Assembly (NCBI RefSeq): GCF_963676685.1
Contig: NC_092349.1
Span: 58,821,431-58,885,430, forward strand
DNA: 64,000 nucleotides
Reading direction: 5' to 3'
From: Mytilus edulis
Lineage: Eukaryota > Mollusca > Bivalvia > Mytilida > Mytilidae
Within the stretch, counting starts at the first letter, position 1, and the number at the start of each line of letters is the position of its first letter. A model generated the notes under the pieces. The model had not been told where the DNA came from. It saw only the letters and a list, made by a program, of their open reading frames with translations, and did no database searches. Positions 36,201 to 47,359 of this stretch are shown here, piece after piece. A program made the position numbers and the translations under genes.

Positions 36201-37806
36201 TTATGTCCCTATGACAGATATTTACAAAATTTTACACAATGTTTTATTCCATAATGACAAGCTCTTTTTAGTTTTGTTTGACCTTAAAAATTATCATATT
36301 TTAATGATTATCCAGTAATATGAGATTTAGTCTTATCATTAATATCCAACAATTCTACAAAATTGTCAATGAGAGATTCACACAATTATTTCTTAATTTA
36401 CAGTATTTTATGGTGGTACCCAACACTTGCACTCAAATTAATTTGGCTCGTTTAATTTTCATAAAATTTTGTCAAAGTACTTACTTTGACCCTTTAACAA
36501 GAATATAAAAAAATCAAAAATTTTGAACCAACCGTTTTGTCAGAAAAATTACACTGGTTATATAGCAGTTTGACAAACACTTATTTTGATCATTGAGAAG
36601 CTTAATAATCCTTTTACAACACAACGTAATTAAAACGTTTAGCTGACTTTACAGAGTTATCTCCTGTAGTGTTAGGTACCACCTTAGGGTGCTATAAACA
36701 GTTTCGTACTAAAAACTAGGGGTATTTCCCCAGTGAGATTTACATACTGATGGAATTCCCTGCAGTATTTATATACATGTACCACTAAATGAAAAAGTTA
36801 ATTGTTTTTTATGTTCAATGTGAAAAACATATATTGAAGTTCAATTAAAATGCCACTTTTGTCAAGATTTTTAAAAAAAAAAAGTTTTTGTGACTTCCTA
36901 CTATATGGGAGGCAACTCACCTGTTGCAAAAAGCACTTTGATTTGTCAGGTAAGATAGCTCCTTTCGGAGCAGGCGAACGTAGGCTGAAACTACATTTTC
37001 TTAAATCAGCCGGATAAGCTCTTCGAAATGCATATTATAAGAAATCTCAAATATATGCACAGGTTACTGATCCGTGTGTCCAAAGGTGGTCTGTTTTTAA
37101 GGTTTTTTAGGGGGAAAATGCCTAATTTCCAGCTGATAACTTGTACCAATTTGCATGTTTAAGCAAGAGATGTTGGATTTTTTTTTATTTATTCAGAAAG
37201 TTCATAGAATTATCTTTCCATTGATGTATAGATATCTATATAACTATGAATATTTGACTTCTGCATGATGGGTCCACTATTACATGCCCTGTTACAGAAT
37301 GACGTCACGTAAAAAACTGTTGATTGCACCCTTAAAGACAAGAAGATTTTCATATATTCCACTCAAGTGTTATAGACTCTTTTGTAAACAATTAATGAAA
37401 AATTACATACCTCTTTGAACAACTGGGTCGAGTTCAATATCGTAGCAGCTACGTAGTGCTACGTAGTGCTACGTAGCTTTTGACTATTGAACGTGTAGCT
37501 ATAGACTAGGTGCTACATAGATATTGATAGCAGCTACCTAGCTGCTACGATATTGAACTCAACCCTGTTCATCATTTATTTGTCTATTTATATATTTGTC
37601 TATTTATGCAGAAAAAACAGAGATGTTTCCCTTTTACATGTCAATTGATGTTTATTGTTTTTTTTAATTTTTAGGATGCATATAATATGGTATTAAGTTG
37701 TAGCAGTACAATAAGACCATACAGAGGATTTATAGAACAACTATCCAAATGGGAGCAAGATGTACTGGGCAAAAAGACAACAAATATTGATGATCCAAAT
37801 TACTAA
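27231..37806 (+). CDS. STYXL1: Serine/threonine/tyrosine-interacting-like protein 1 (MK-STYX), pseudophosphatase (complete, 9 coding exons)
   Basis: Rhodanese-like domain followed by a catalytically dead dual-specificity-phosphatase domain. Coding exons: 27231-27387, 29859-29920, 31079-31184, 32148-32216, 32989-33056, 33789-33934, 35118-35215, 35785-35897, 37675-37806. All splice sites are GT/AG with matching phase; total 951 nt, 316 residues (about 313 in human MK-STYX). The rhodanese/CH2-type part covers roughly residues 40-150 (LLIDARDKNEYNESH at its core). The phosphatase-like fold begins near EVIPGLLYFGNW (about residue 165). Its P-loop reads VFDNLGISR: phenylalanine 248 and aspartate 249 stand where active enzymes have His-Cys, so it cannot form the phosphocysteine intermediate. 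Human MK-STYX has Phe-Ser there (recalled). Start chosen at the first ATG, in good context (aaaATGG), directly downstream of the shared promoter. The family is linked to stress-granule and MAPK regulation in mammals; its role here is inferred. Confidence 0.94.
27572..28657. mobile_element. Element with inverted terminal arrays of a 16-bp word (STYXL1 intron 1)
   Basis: Left end: five 16-bp units of AACTCGTACCACCGAA type from 27576 to about 27655. Right end, about 28573-28655: the same word inverted (TTGGTACGAGTTT) about five times. About 0.9 kb between them, including a complete smaller TIR element. No coding capacity. Confidence 0.75.
27702..27977 (+). mobile_element. 276-bp MITE, copy 1 (STYXL1 intron 1)
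   Basis: Ends TAAGGTGGTACCTAACACT and, inverted, AGTGTTGGGTACCACCTTA, one mismatch in 19 bp. Nested in the 16-bp-word element. A second copy in opposite orientation lies at 36409-36686. Confidence 0.85.
29161..29464. mobile_element. TIR element with TGGTAA words (STYXL1 intron 1)
   Basis: Inverted ends around TTTGGTAATCGGCAAATGG (29162) and CCATTTACCGAAATTACCAA (from about 29443), with extra CTGGTAAATGG and CTGGTTACT words inside. About 300 bp, non-coding. Confidence 0.65.
29473..29519. promoter_or_regulatory. CRE-like cluster with dyad
   Basis: GACGTCATAAC and GTTATGACGTC are inverted around an 8-nt spacer; the right arm includes the full palindrome TGACGTCA, and TACGTCAT follows. It lies about 340 bp upstream of STYXL1 exon 2 in intron 1. 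It could be a CREB-type site group, or simply the end of a foldback element. Confidence 0.35.
30434..30660 (+). repeat. Possible dispersed-element fragment (STYXL1 intron 2)
   Basis: A block of higher GC with CACATGTGGAGCAGGATCTG and GACTGTCCCTCTGGTATC, words I associate from memory with dispersed elements of mussels. Only one copy is in this window, so repetitiveness is not shown here. The 99-codon open frame across it has no supported function. Confidence 0.3.
34129..34954. mobile_element. hAT-like non-autonomous DNA transposon with perfect 8-bp target duplication (STYXL1 intron 6)
   Basis: Ends TAGGGATGCCAAC and inverted GTTGACATCCCTA. ATATTTAG is duplicated exactly at 34121-34128 and 34955-34962. 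Subterminal GAGTACTCAGG / GTACTTGAGTATC words repeat inside both ends. 826 bp with no transposase. End sequence and 8-bp duplication are as in the hAT superfamily. Confidence 0.85.
36409..36686 (-). mobile_element. 278-bp MITE, copy 2 (STYXL1 intron 8), inverted relative to copy 1
   Basis: Same TIR and interior as 27702-27977, on the opposite strand; the left end has decayed to TATGGTGG. Confidence 0.85.
37425..37565. mobile_element. 141-bp foldback element with GCTACGTAGT words (STYXL1 intron 8)
   Basis: 27-bp inverted ends with one mismatch (around GAGTTCAATATCGTAGCAGC). The interior repeats GCTACGTAGT three times on the left and decayed versions on the right. It ends 109 bp before exon 9. 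Confidence 0.8.
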
Positions 37807-38997
37807 ATGTATGACATCACCAAAATGTGTATTTGTAAAATTCATTATGTCAGAACACACTACATTTACATGAATATGTGTGAATGATATATTGCTGTGC
37901 CCTGAGAGACAAAAAGTAGTGGCCTACTTTTATTATGCTGAAAAAAGGCTACTGTTGTAACGGCTGTGTTGTTTGACCCAATTTAAAATTCTGAAGCAAT
38001 ATGACTTATATGTCAAATTAAACGGCATTGTGCTAAAAATTAGGTCTTTATTTTTGTTTGTTAAAGTAAACCTAGATTGAGAAAAAGATCACCCTAAGTG
38101 AGAGTAGCTATTTTTTGTCTCAAGGTAAATTTATACATGAGCTTTTAACTATCTATAAATTAAAAAAAATGTAAAGTTGTCTCTTTATTATATATTCATG
38201 TATGCTTATTATGAAGATCTTAAATAATGTGCATGATTAAAAGTAAAATGATAAATGGAATATTTGAAGGCTGTATTTATCCCCTATTACAGAAAACATT
38301 TAAAAACTAGCTAAATGATACCAGAATTTTACTTTTACCATATTATTTACACTTGTAAATTAGACTAGATACAGGTGCTCTTTTCAAAAAAATTATATGA
38401 TTTAAATTGATTGTAATTTATACTGAAATGTCCATGACTTATGAATCTTTTAACTTGAGTCAGTTGAGATCTTTAATGCCAATTTTATGTCATGTTGATC
38501 ATTTATATAAAGCATAAGCTGCCAAATTGCTTGTATTTTGTTTTGTTTTGTACTGCCTATAATATTTTAAAAGTAAGACATGATGTTGGCCCTTTATTAT
38601 CTCTGTAGAGGAAGTCTCCTTTTCATTGCATCTAACATGGATTTAAAAAATGAATTTAGCTAAGAAGACAGTGTTTATAGAATTTGTAAATGAGTCTAGA
38701 GCTGTTTTGTAATTTTCAAAACATTTACAGGTTCTCCAAGTGTTAGTATTAGGTGTCGATACCGTCAGCTCTTACACTGTTGCTTTGGGCCTTGGTAAGG
38801 AAGAACATTAAAACATATTGGCCATTCAGAAATATAATATCCTTTAATTATCTGACATGAAGCAAAACTAAACTGTTTAAAATTGTTTGAGTAGTAATTT
38901 ATCTGTATGTGTTCTTTTTTATGTTTAGAGGTCTTGTTCAGGTTGTTATTTTTGTTTTTATATTGCCTATCTTTGCTATGTTTAGTTTTTTTTAAAT

Positions 38998-39095
38998 GGG
39001 CAATATGGTGACCTATAGTTGTTAATTTCTGTGTCATTTGGTCTCTTGTGAAGATTTATCTCATTGGCAATTACACCACATCTTTTTTTATATAG
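38998..39095 (+). repeat. Dispersed repeat R2, short copy downstream of STYXL1
   Basis: Contains GTGACCTATAGTTGTTAATT and TCATTTGGTCTCTTGTG, the R2 right end. Confidence 0.6.
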
Positions 39096-39099
39096 TCAT

Positions 39100-39787
39100 T
39101 CTCTTTTACTTTTGATAAATGAAAGGTTTTAAATTTGTATGTCATGAGGAAAGACTTTGTCTTATGATATATATTACATTTAATGTGAGGTCTTAAATAA
39201 TTCGTTTAAAATTGTAAAGTAAATGGGAAATATCACTGAACTATATATAAGTGGTGGAAATCATGTAATAATTATTTTTAACAAGATTATTGTATCATTA
39301 GTTATTTTTTACATGTTTTATAATGACAATTGTTTATCTGTGATATATATACATGTAGTTTATGTTTAAATCATTATCAATAAAATCATTCTTTACTTTG
39401 TTTTATTGTAATTGAAATTTTTAGCTTAGTTCATATGCTTCCTATGGATTTTCTCTCTTGATTGATACATCCACATGACAAACGACTGTTTCCTTATATA
39501 TTTCTTTATTCTATTAAGAAATTTAATCACTATTTTAAATTAACAGAAAATACATACAAGTAAAAAAATCAAAGGAATTTTGCTAAATGTTAAACTCATT
39601 ATTACATGTTTGCCATCCTCTGAATAAATCCAAACCACTAACTATTGAAAGAGTGATGTTTATTTTCTCTGTTTAGTCCCATGCAAGATTATATAGCTAC
39701 TGTTCCTGCTACAAACACTCAATTAACGAAGTCACTTTTGTTTTTGAAAAGAAGAACACTTTTAAGTTGAATATTGACATCATTTTA
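39100..39787. other. Gene-free stretch after STYXL1
   Basis: AT-rich; an AATAAA at about 39380 could be a distal polyadenylation signal. No repeat family recognised. Confidence 0.35.
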
Positions 39788-42262
39788 AGGGCCAAGTGAA
39801 CTTTGCATCCATCGTCGTTAACTTTTACAAAAATTTTCTCCTCTGAAACTACTGGGCCAAATTAATCCAAACTTGGCCACAATCATCATTGGGGTATCTT
39901 TTTTTAAAAATATGTGGCGTGACCCTGCCAACCAACCAAGATGGCCACCATGGCTAAAAATAGAACATAGGGGTAAAATGTAGATTTTGTCTCATAACTC
40001 TAAAACCAAAGCATTTAGAGCAAATCTGACACAGATAAAATAATCAATTAAGTCAAGAACTATCTGCCCTGAAATTTTCAGACAAATTGGACAACTCGTT
40101 GTTGGGTTGCTGCCCCTGAATTAGTAATTTTAAGGAAATTTTGCAGTTTTTGGTTATTATCTTGAATATTATAATAGATAGAGATAAACTGTAAACAGCA
40201 ATAATGTTCAGCAAAGTAAGATCTACAAATAAGTCAACATGACCAAAATTGTCAGTTTACCCCTTAAGGAGTTATTGCCCTTTATAGTCATTTTTTAACA
40301 ATTTTCATAAATTTTTGTAAATTTTTAGAATATATTTTTCACTTTAATTACTGGGCCAAGTTCATTATAGATAGAGATAATTGTAGCAAGAAGAATGTTC
40401 AGTAAAGTAAGATCTACAAACACATCATGATCACCAAAGCACAATTTTGTCATGGATTTATCTGTGTCCATTGTTTAATATGCACATAGACCAAGTTGAG
40501 CGACAAAGGGTCTTGAGAGCCTCTAGTCTCCTCACTTGGCGTCCGGCGTGGTTAACTTTTACAAAAATCTTCTCCTCTGAAACTACTAGGCCAAATTAAA
40601 CCAAACTTGGCCACAATCATCATTGGGGTATGTAGTTTAAAAAATGACCGTTACCTGGCCAACCAACCAAGATGGCCACCATGGCTAAAAATAGAACATA
40701 GAGGTAAAATGTAGATTTTGGTTTATATCTCTGAAACCAGAGCAAATCTGACATTGGGTTAAAAATTTTCATCAGGATAAGATCTATCTGCTCTGAAATT
40801 GTCAGACAAATCGGACAACCTGTTGTTGGGTTGCTGCCCCTGAATGGTTAATTTCAAGGAAATTTTGCCGTTTTTAGTTATCTTGAATATTATTATAGAT
40901 AGAGATAAACTGTAAACAGCAATAATGTTCAGCAAAGTAAGATCTACAAAAAAGTCAAGTGAACAAAATGGTCAGTTGACCTCTTAAGGAGTTATTGCCC
41001 TTTAAAGACAATTTTTTACAATTTTTTCGTAAATATTTGTAATCTTTTACGAAAATCTTCTTTGAAACAACTGAGACAAATTTAACCAAACTTTTCCACA
41101 TGATCATTAGGGTATTTAGTTTAAAAAATGTGTCCGATAACCCTGCTTACAAACCAAGATTGCTGACATGGCTAAACAGAGTACATAGGGTAAAATGCAG
41201 TTTTTGGCTCATACCTCTGAAACTAAAGCATTTAAAACAAATCTGACATGCATAAAAATGTGTATTAGATCACAATCTATCTGCCTTGAAATTTTCAAAT
41301 GAATCGGACAACCCATTGTTGGGTTGCAGCCTCTGAATTTGTAATTTTTTTTAATTTTGCAGGTTTTTAGCTCATCACTTGGCGTCTGTCGTCCGTCGTC
41401 ATCCGCAAACTTTTACAAAAATCTCCTCTGAAACTGCTGGGCCAAATTAAACCAAATTTGGCAACAATCATCATTGGGGTATCTAGTTTAAAAACGTGTC
41501 CAATGACCCAGCTAACCAACCAAGATGGCTAAAAATAGAACATAGGGGTAAAATGTAGATTTTGGCTTATATCTCTGAAACCAAAGCATTTAGAGCAAAT
41601 CTGAAATGGGTTAAAATTGTTGGTTAGGTCAAGATCTATCTGCCCTGAAATTTTCAGACAAATCGGACACACGTTGTTGGGTTGCTGCCCCCGAATTAGT
41701 AATTTTATTATAGATAGAGATACACTGTAAACAGCAATAATGTTTAGCAAAGTAAAATCTACAAATAAGTAAACATGACCAAATTGACCCCTTAAGGAGT
41801 TATTTTACAAAATATTTTCTACTGTAATTACTGGGCCAAGTTCATTATAGATAGAGATAATTGTAGCAAGAAGAATGTTCAGTAAAGGAAGATCTACAAA
41901 CACATCACCATCACCAAAACACAATTTTGTCATGAATTTATCTGTGTCCATTGTTTAATATGCACATGGACCAAAGTGAGCGACACAGGCTCTTGAGAGC
42001 CTCTGGTTAGTATTATCTTGAATATTATTATAGATAGAAATACACTGTAAACAGCAAAAATGTACAGCAAAGTAAGACCTACATATAAGTCAACATGAGC
42101 AAAATGGTCAATTGACCGATTAAGGAGTTATTGCCCTTTATTGTCAATTTTTTTCAAATGTTCATAAAACATAAATTTTGTAAATTTTTAATTTTTACAA
42201 AATATTTTGCTTAATATGCACATAGACCAAGGTGAGCGACACAGGCTATTTAGAGCCTCTAG
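39788..42262 (-). mobile_element. Cluster of three or more R1 copies, inverted relative to the left cluster
   Basis: Contains the same landmarks as 397-4045 on the opposite strand: CTCCTCTGAAACTACT, the AAGATGGCCACCATGGC block, and the closing AGAGCCTCTAG dyads at about 40520, 41995 and 42255. New copies begin at about 40530 and 41370 with CACTTGGCGTC and GTCGTCCGTCGTC. Copies are more diverged than in the left array, so this cluster is older. Confidence 0.75.
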
Positions 42263-43966
42263 TTTATGTGAAACAAATAAAGAATACCTGGACACAAAAT
42301 ATAGAAGAGTAAAAAGGAGGTGTTAAGGAAGTATTACATGCTAGTTTTCCCTCTGCTTTCAAGTTAATAGATTAAAGCACTTTTGCAATAAAAAAACAAT
42401 TTATCACATCTACCTAGCCTTTTAAAAATTAGTCGGTATAAGTATAAAAATTGTAACTTACAAAGTTCATAATTCATTATATAGTAAACTTAAATCTAAC
42501 CTGTAACTTGGAATTTTGTACTTAACATTGATTAAAAGAACTTTATGTTTGCTTTAAAAATATAACTACAAACATGAAGGCATTTACTAGTATGTTACTA
42601 TAACATTACCAGAAACAATTCTTTTGCACCAGATGCACATTTCGATAATTTATGTCTTCTATGAATCAGTTCGAATTTCTTGTAATGCACGTATAAAAAA
42701 AATCGTATTATACATCTTATATTCTTATAAATTTCATGCGTTTAACCTTTGTTTTAATGTATAATCACGTTCAGAATAGATATGTTAGATATAATATCAT
42801 GTAAATTTATCCATTTATTCCAGGTGGCACAATTGTAAATATGTACGACTTCTGATAAACCTAATTAACAACAGAGGTCCATAATCATCTGAATAAGTTT
42901 TAAATTCATTAACAACTATATAAAGTTAAATGTTCATTAATTTAGACTTGTTCGAATAAAGCTGGTTGTGAGAAGAGAGTAGTTCTATCAGATTCATAAC
43001 GAAGGTCTGTATGTTACAATTTATTCAGGAATAATAAAAAAATATCTCTATAAAATCGTTGTAAGGCACCGTTATTCAGAGGATAGACAGGTGTTCTGTC
43101 TATGCAATCAGACTAAGCACCAAGTGACTTCTTTAAAATAGTAATGTATTATACATTACCGTTGGCTATGGTTTTGCTTTTAATTGCGTTAATGTCGGCA
43201 AGTTTTCTTGCTCTCGGCTTTTATGAACTGCATCGGATAGCAATAGACATTATGCCAATACATATCTATACAAAAGTCATATGATAACATATTGCGAGTT
43301 TAAAAGTATCTGCGGAAAGTATGCAACTGTTTAAAAATTTAGTTGCTTTAAAAATCCTACAAAACAACCAAAATGCATCTTTGCTTTAGTATTTGAATTT
43401 TTCAAAATGAATCATAGTCTAATACATGTTTATGTGCACGTGCATACAGTCGATTTATATCCGACGCAATTAATTTAAGGTAACGTACTATTCACCAAAC
43501 TAATGATTTAATAATATGCTCTTTATATTAATCATTAGACATGTTAAGTATTTTGTATTGAATAATATTTAGACTACCAAATGTCGACATTGAAAAGCTG
43601 TTGATATTAAAAATGCCTTACATTATCCACTATCTGCGTGTACATTATCAGAGTACCATGTGCCAAATTGACATAATGGAATAACATTCAACTTTATCTA
43701 TAAAATAAATATACAAACCAGACATGCAATTGCAGAAAAAAGATAAAAACTGAAATAACACTTTAAAAAGTGTTTGCTTCCGAATAATGTTTTTCTGGAT
43801 TAACCTTCATCAGGAAAGCATACATCACTAAAAATTGAAAACCGAGTGCAATTACAATTTTAAACATATTTTATCGAAGTTGAGATACACACACACCATA
43901 AGATGGTGCCACGGGAACGTCATCATCCAAAATTGAATAATTGACAAGAGGAAATAAAAAAATCAT
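42263..43966. other. Gene-free intergenic stretch
   Basis: No splice-supported exon. Holds a small hydrophobic frame at 43144-43284 and, at about 43745-43830, an inverted TCATCAG/GAAAAAC block that weakly resembles a hammerhead core on the minus strand. Confidence 0.35.
43144..43284 (+). CDS. Small hydrophobic open frame (46 codons), uncertain
   Basis: ATG to TGA, with a leucine/alanine-rich core (LAMVLLLIALMSASFLALGF) like a signal peptide or single membrane helix. The only support is composition; no family or neighbour indicates a function. It may be chance. Confidence 0.15.
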   Translation: MYYTLPLAMVLLLIALMSASFLALGFYELHRIAIDIMPIHIYTKVI

Positions 43967-43967
43967 C

Positions 43968-44116
43968 TAATTTTGGATCCTCAATGCTCTTCAACTTTTT
44001 ACTTGTTGGGCTTAATAAATATTTTGATATGAGCGTCACTGATGAGTCTTATGTAGACGAAACGCGCATCTGGTGTACTAGATTAGTATCCTGGTACCTT
44101 TGATAACTATTATCGT
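43968..44116 (+). mobile_element. Hammerhead-bearing retroelement fragment (copy 1)
   Basis: 3' part of the element also seen at 47516, 51818 and 52105: CTCAATGCTCTTCAACTT, the ribozyme, then ATCCTGGTACCTTTGATAAC. The 5' part is missing. Confidence 0.7.
44033..44076 (+). ncRNA. Hammerhead ribozyme (copy 1)
   Basis: Stem I GCGTCA with TGGTGT, core CTGATGA, stem II GTCT/AGAC with a 5-nt loop, GAAA, a very short stem III and predicted cleavage after position 44070 (ATC). One stem III pair is broken, so activity is probably reduced. Confidence 0.75.
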
Positions 44117-44574
44117 AAATCTAGTTGTAAAGCTTTCCGTTAAAGAATAAATAGATAGAAAAATTCAGGAAATGGCAGTAGAAATTGTTAGTTTTGGCTA
44201 TATTTAAAAAAAAATCAACAAATATTAACATCTTTTGAATGTACATCTGAATTCGTCATTACTGAGAGCCATTATATCATTTAGATATCTAAAAATGATA
44301 TTACATTTTTGTATCAGATATTGCTTCGATGTGTTTTCGCTGATTGAAGTCATAAATGTAAATCGTAACAATATAGAATCAGTTAAATATTAAGTGGTGC
44401 ACAAAAAGTCAACATTGGAATTCCGATAATTTGGCGACATACGGAATATCCATAGCGAATAAAAATGTTATGGAGCAAAAATCGAATTCCATTTTTCATA
44501 TCAAAGTAGGTCCAATCGACAGAGTTAATTTATAATAGTTTGAATTCGAAAGCCGGTGATGTATGATTAGCATG

Positions 44575-44945
44575 AGACGCTTAACTACGTTTTAAGCGTA
44601 GCGAAACGGGAATATACATAACGAAGCGTATCGAAACGTAGTGATCCTTTGTTCAAAACGGGACCTGTCCGGTATGTTTTGAAAATTCAACAACAAACGT
44701 AGAGAAAATTGAAACGAAGTAGAAACCTAGTAAATACGTGTCTAAGCTTAGCGGAACGTTACAAAACGTGCTTACTACGTATCGAAACGTATCAATGCGT
44801 GTTGAAAACGTGGGTCTACACGTACTAAAACGTAGCAAAACGTGATAAGAACGTATCACAAACCTAGTAAAACCTAGCTTTCATAATAACGGGACATTTT
44901 TATTCAAAACGTGGTTGAAACGTAGCATTTTGTAACGGAATAAAA
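44575..44945. repeat. CpG-dense cluster of AAACGTAG words
   Basis: GAAACGTAG, AAACGTGC, ACGTATC and AACCTAG variants recur about every 10-20 bp over 370 bp, raising CpG far above the surroundings. No open frame. Probably a word-array element or its relic. Confidence 0.6.
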
Positions 44946-45062
44946 CTGGGGCTTTACCATGTCAACTCACGCGGCTCCTGTAATATTTGTAGTTCATGTG
45001 ATTCAAGACGTTTTTGCTATTACCTTATCATGCTTCCTTACTGAAAAAGTTACAAAAATACC

Positions 45063-46865
45063 AGGGGCCGTATGCATAAAACATCTTAACTTAAGTATTC
45101 CTTAAACTTAGATTTCACTAAGAATTTCCTTAGTTAGGTAAAATTCTTAAGCGGTATGCATAAACTTACTTAAGTCTTCACTTAACTAAGGAATACTTAA
45201 ATCGGAACCTTTCTCTAATTACCGTATGATACTAGCTCATCACATGTAAAAGTTTGTTATGATTTTTAAAATTTATTGATCAATGCATGTTTTTATTTTA
45301 AAGAGCTGGGGTTAAATGATATTGGTATGTAACACATTCGTATAAACATAATATAAATGATTAACAATAGGCGCATATAAGACAACGCTTTTTAAGGTTA
45401 ATGTTTTTACGGATGAGCATTGGAAGAAAAATATTTCAGTAACCCAAATGAATAATCTTTAATCATCTTTTAATGGGTGTAATATTTTTTGGATACAACA
45501 ATATGTTTTAAACTCTAACAAAAGATGATCAAGGTTTCAGTGGCGTAGCACAAGACTAAGGGTAACATTGTAAGCAAATCATTTTACAAAACATTTTTTT
45601 CAATAAAATGTTCACTAATTATAGTTCAGCTTATTATGCGCTAACATCTCCCTTTCCAGACCCTTTGTTTACATTTGCTTATGGTTTGAAAAAATCTATG
45701 AGAAATTCACATTTGTATCACTTCCCTTTTACAACAACAAAAAAAAAAGGGGGGGGGTAGACATTTTTTCCAGGAATCCATATACAAACAAGGACATTTT
45801 TCAAAAGTACTATAATCTTTACTGACACAAATTATGACAGTAAGTATATTCTCAACATCTTAACGTACTTAGCAATATTTTCGAAACCGCAATATATCTC
45901 ATTGAATATATAACGAAATATAAAAAAAAATTGATACGAGTAAGGTATCATAAATATCTTATATAAACTTCGAATTCCATGAGATGTAGCAGTGGGGACT
46001 TTTGACTTCCGTAACAGTGATTCCATAAGTAATTAGCTTATTGTTTCAACAAAATGGAGTTCTATGTCCACCTCTCCCCTTTGTATGAAAGAAATCCACC
46101 TCTTGGTAGGTCTTAAAACTTTTCGATTTTGTTCCTGTAAGTGAAACATGTTGAGGGTATGCCCTACATCTTTAAAATAAATCTAAATTGAAAATTCAAA
46201 TGACCCCCCCCCCCCCCAAAAAAAAAAACCCCACAAACACTGATATAAAAAATGTTTTTTTGCGTGCCCTCTCTTCATTCCTTAATTCTGTTTGAACTTA
46301 CAGTTACGAATGATACACGCGCGGTATATTTTTAAAATCTAAAAAACGTGCACGTACAGAGTAAACAAAAGAAAAATAGAACCATGAATAACATGAGTAT
46401 AAAAACTGAGTACTTTTCGGTATACACACGAGATATGGGAAATAGTATATAACTATCCACTGTTATCTCTTTTTTTGTTGATTATATGTGATTTGAAGAA
46501 AATTACGATGATCGTTAATATTTATTACTGATATAGTTATTAATAAATTTAACTGTAGGTAACCTATTAATGTTCTGCAAAGAACGCATACTTTCGATTG
46601 ATTTTAAACTATGTTTGAAAATTTAAGGAAGCTCTATAGGTACCTTAGACTTAAGTGTTAACTTAGGCGTTTCCTTAGTATAAGGAGTTTATGCATACTA
46701 CTTAAGTTTTGTGGGCGTGACTTAAAACAACTAAGATTTTACTTAGGAAATACTTAGTTTAATATTTTTTATGCATACCACTTAGATAAAAAGGGCGGAG
46801 TTTCCTTAACTTAAGTGTTTACTAAGGAAAATCTTAACTTAAGTAGCTTTATGCATACGGGCCCT
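45063..46865. mobile_element. 1.8-kb DNA element with TIRs and subterminal CTTAAG/CCTTAG arrays
   Basis: Ends AGGGGCCGTATGCATAAA and TTTATGCATACGGGCCCT (one or two mismatches). For about 150-240 bp inside each end the words ACTTAAG, TCCTTAG and TATGCATA repeat in both directions. The middle is non-coding with homopolymer runs (about 45733 and 46206). No convincing target duplication found. Confidence 0.75.
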
Positions 46866-47130
46866 AAACTCCGAGGAAAATTCCGTATAAACGTAGTCAA
46901 ATATCAAAATAAAAAGCTCAAACACATCAAACGAATGGATAACAACTGTCATATTTCTGACTTTGTACAGGCATTTTCCAATGAAGAAAATTGCGGTTTA
47001 AATCTGGTTTTATAGCTAGCTAAACCTCTCACAGTATGACAGTATCATTAAATTCCATTATATTGACAACGATGTGTGAACAAAATAAACAGACATGATA
47101 TGTAAAAATGTCAAAACTTGGGGTACAAAT
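46866..47130 (+). repeat. Dispersed repeat R3
   Basis: Contains AAAGCTCAAACACATCAAAC, GGATAACAACTGTCATAT and TACAGGCATTTTC. Related copies at 49930-50180, 57955-58560 and 62868-63100. Lies just 5' of the first coding exon of the SLC23 gene. Confidence 0.6.
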
Positions 47131-47359
47131 AAAGACAGTCAACATTGTGCTATAATCTCAATCAATATAGAAACAAGCATATATGTAACAAGAAAATACA
47201 AAAAATCATACAGACAAAGCACATTATCAAAATGATAGACACGAATCCCAAAAAAAATATTGAAATGAAATATTTGAACATCTTTAAATTATTCCCATGT
47301 CATTTTAATTGTTTTAATCTAAAACAACTATCATTTATTGTGTGATGATTTTTCTATAG

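Noticed and set aside
38731..38796. Exon-like segment downstream of STYXL1 flanked by AG and GTAAGG
   Set aside because: STYXL1 already has its stop at 37806, the segment has no matching frame or homology, and it could be a chance pair of splice motifs or a 3' UTR exon.
43745..43830. Second hammerhead type on the minus strand (CTGATGA ... GAAA)
   Set aside because: Stem II has only two solid pairs and the closing 10.1-11.1 pair is A-A; no stem I or III partner found.
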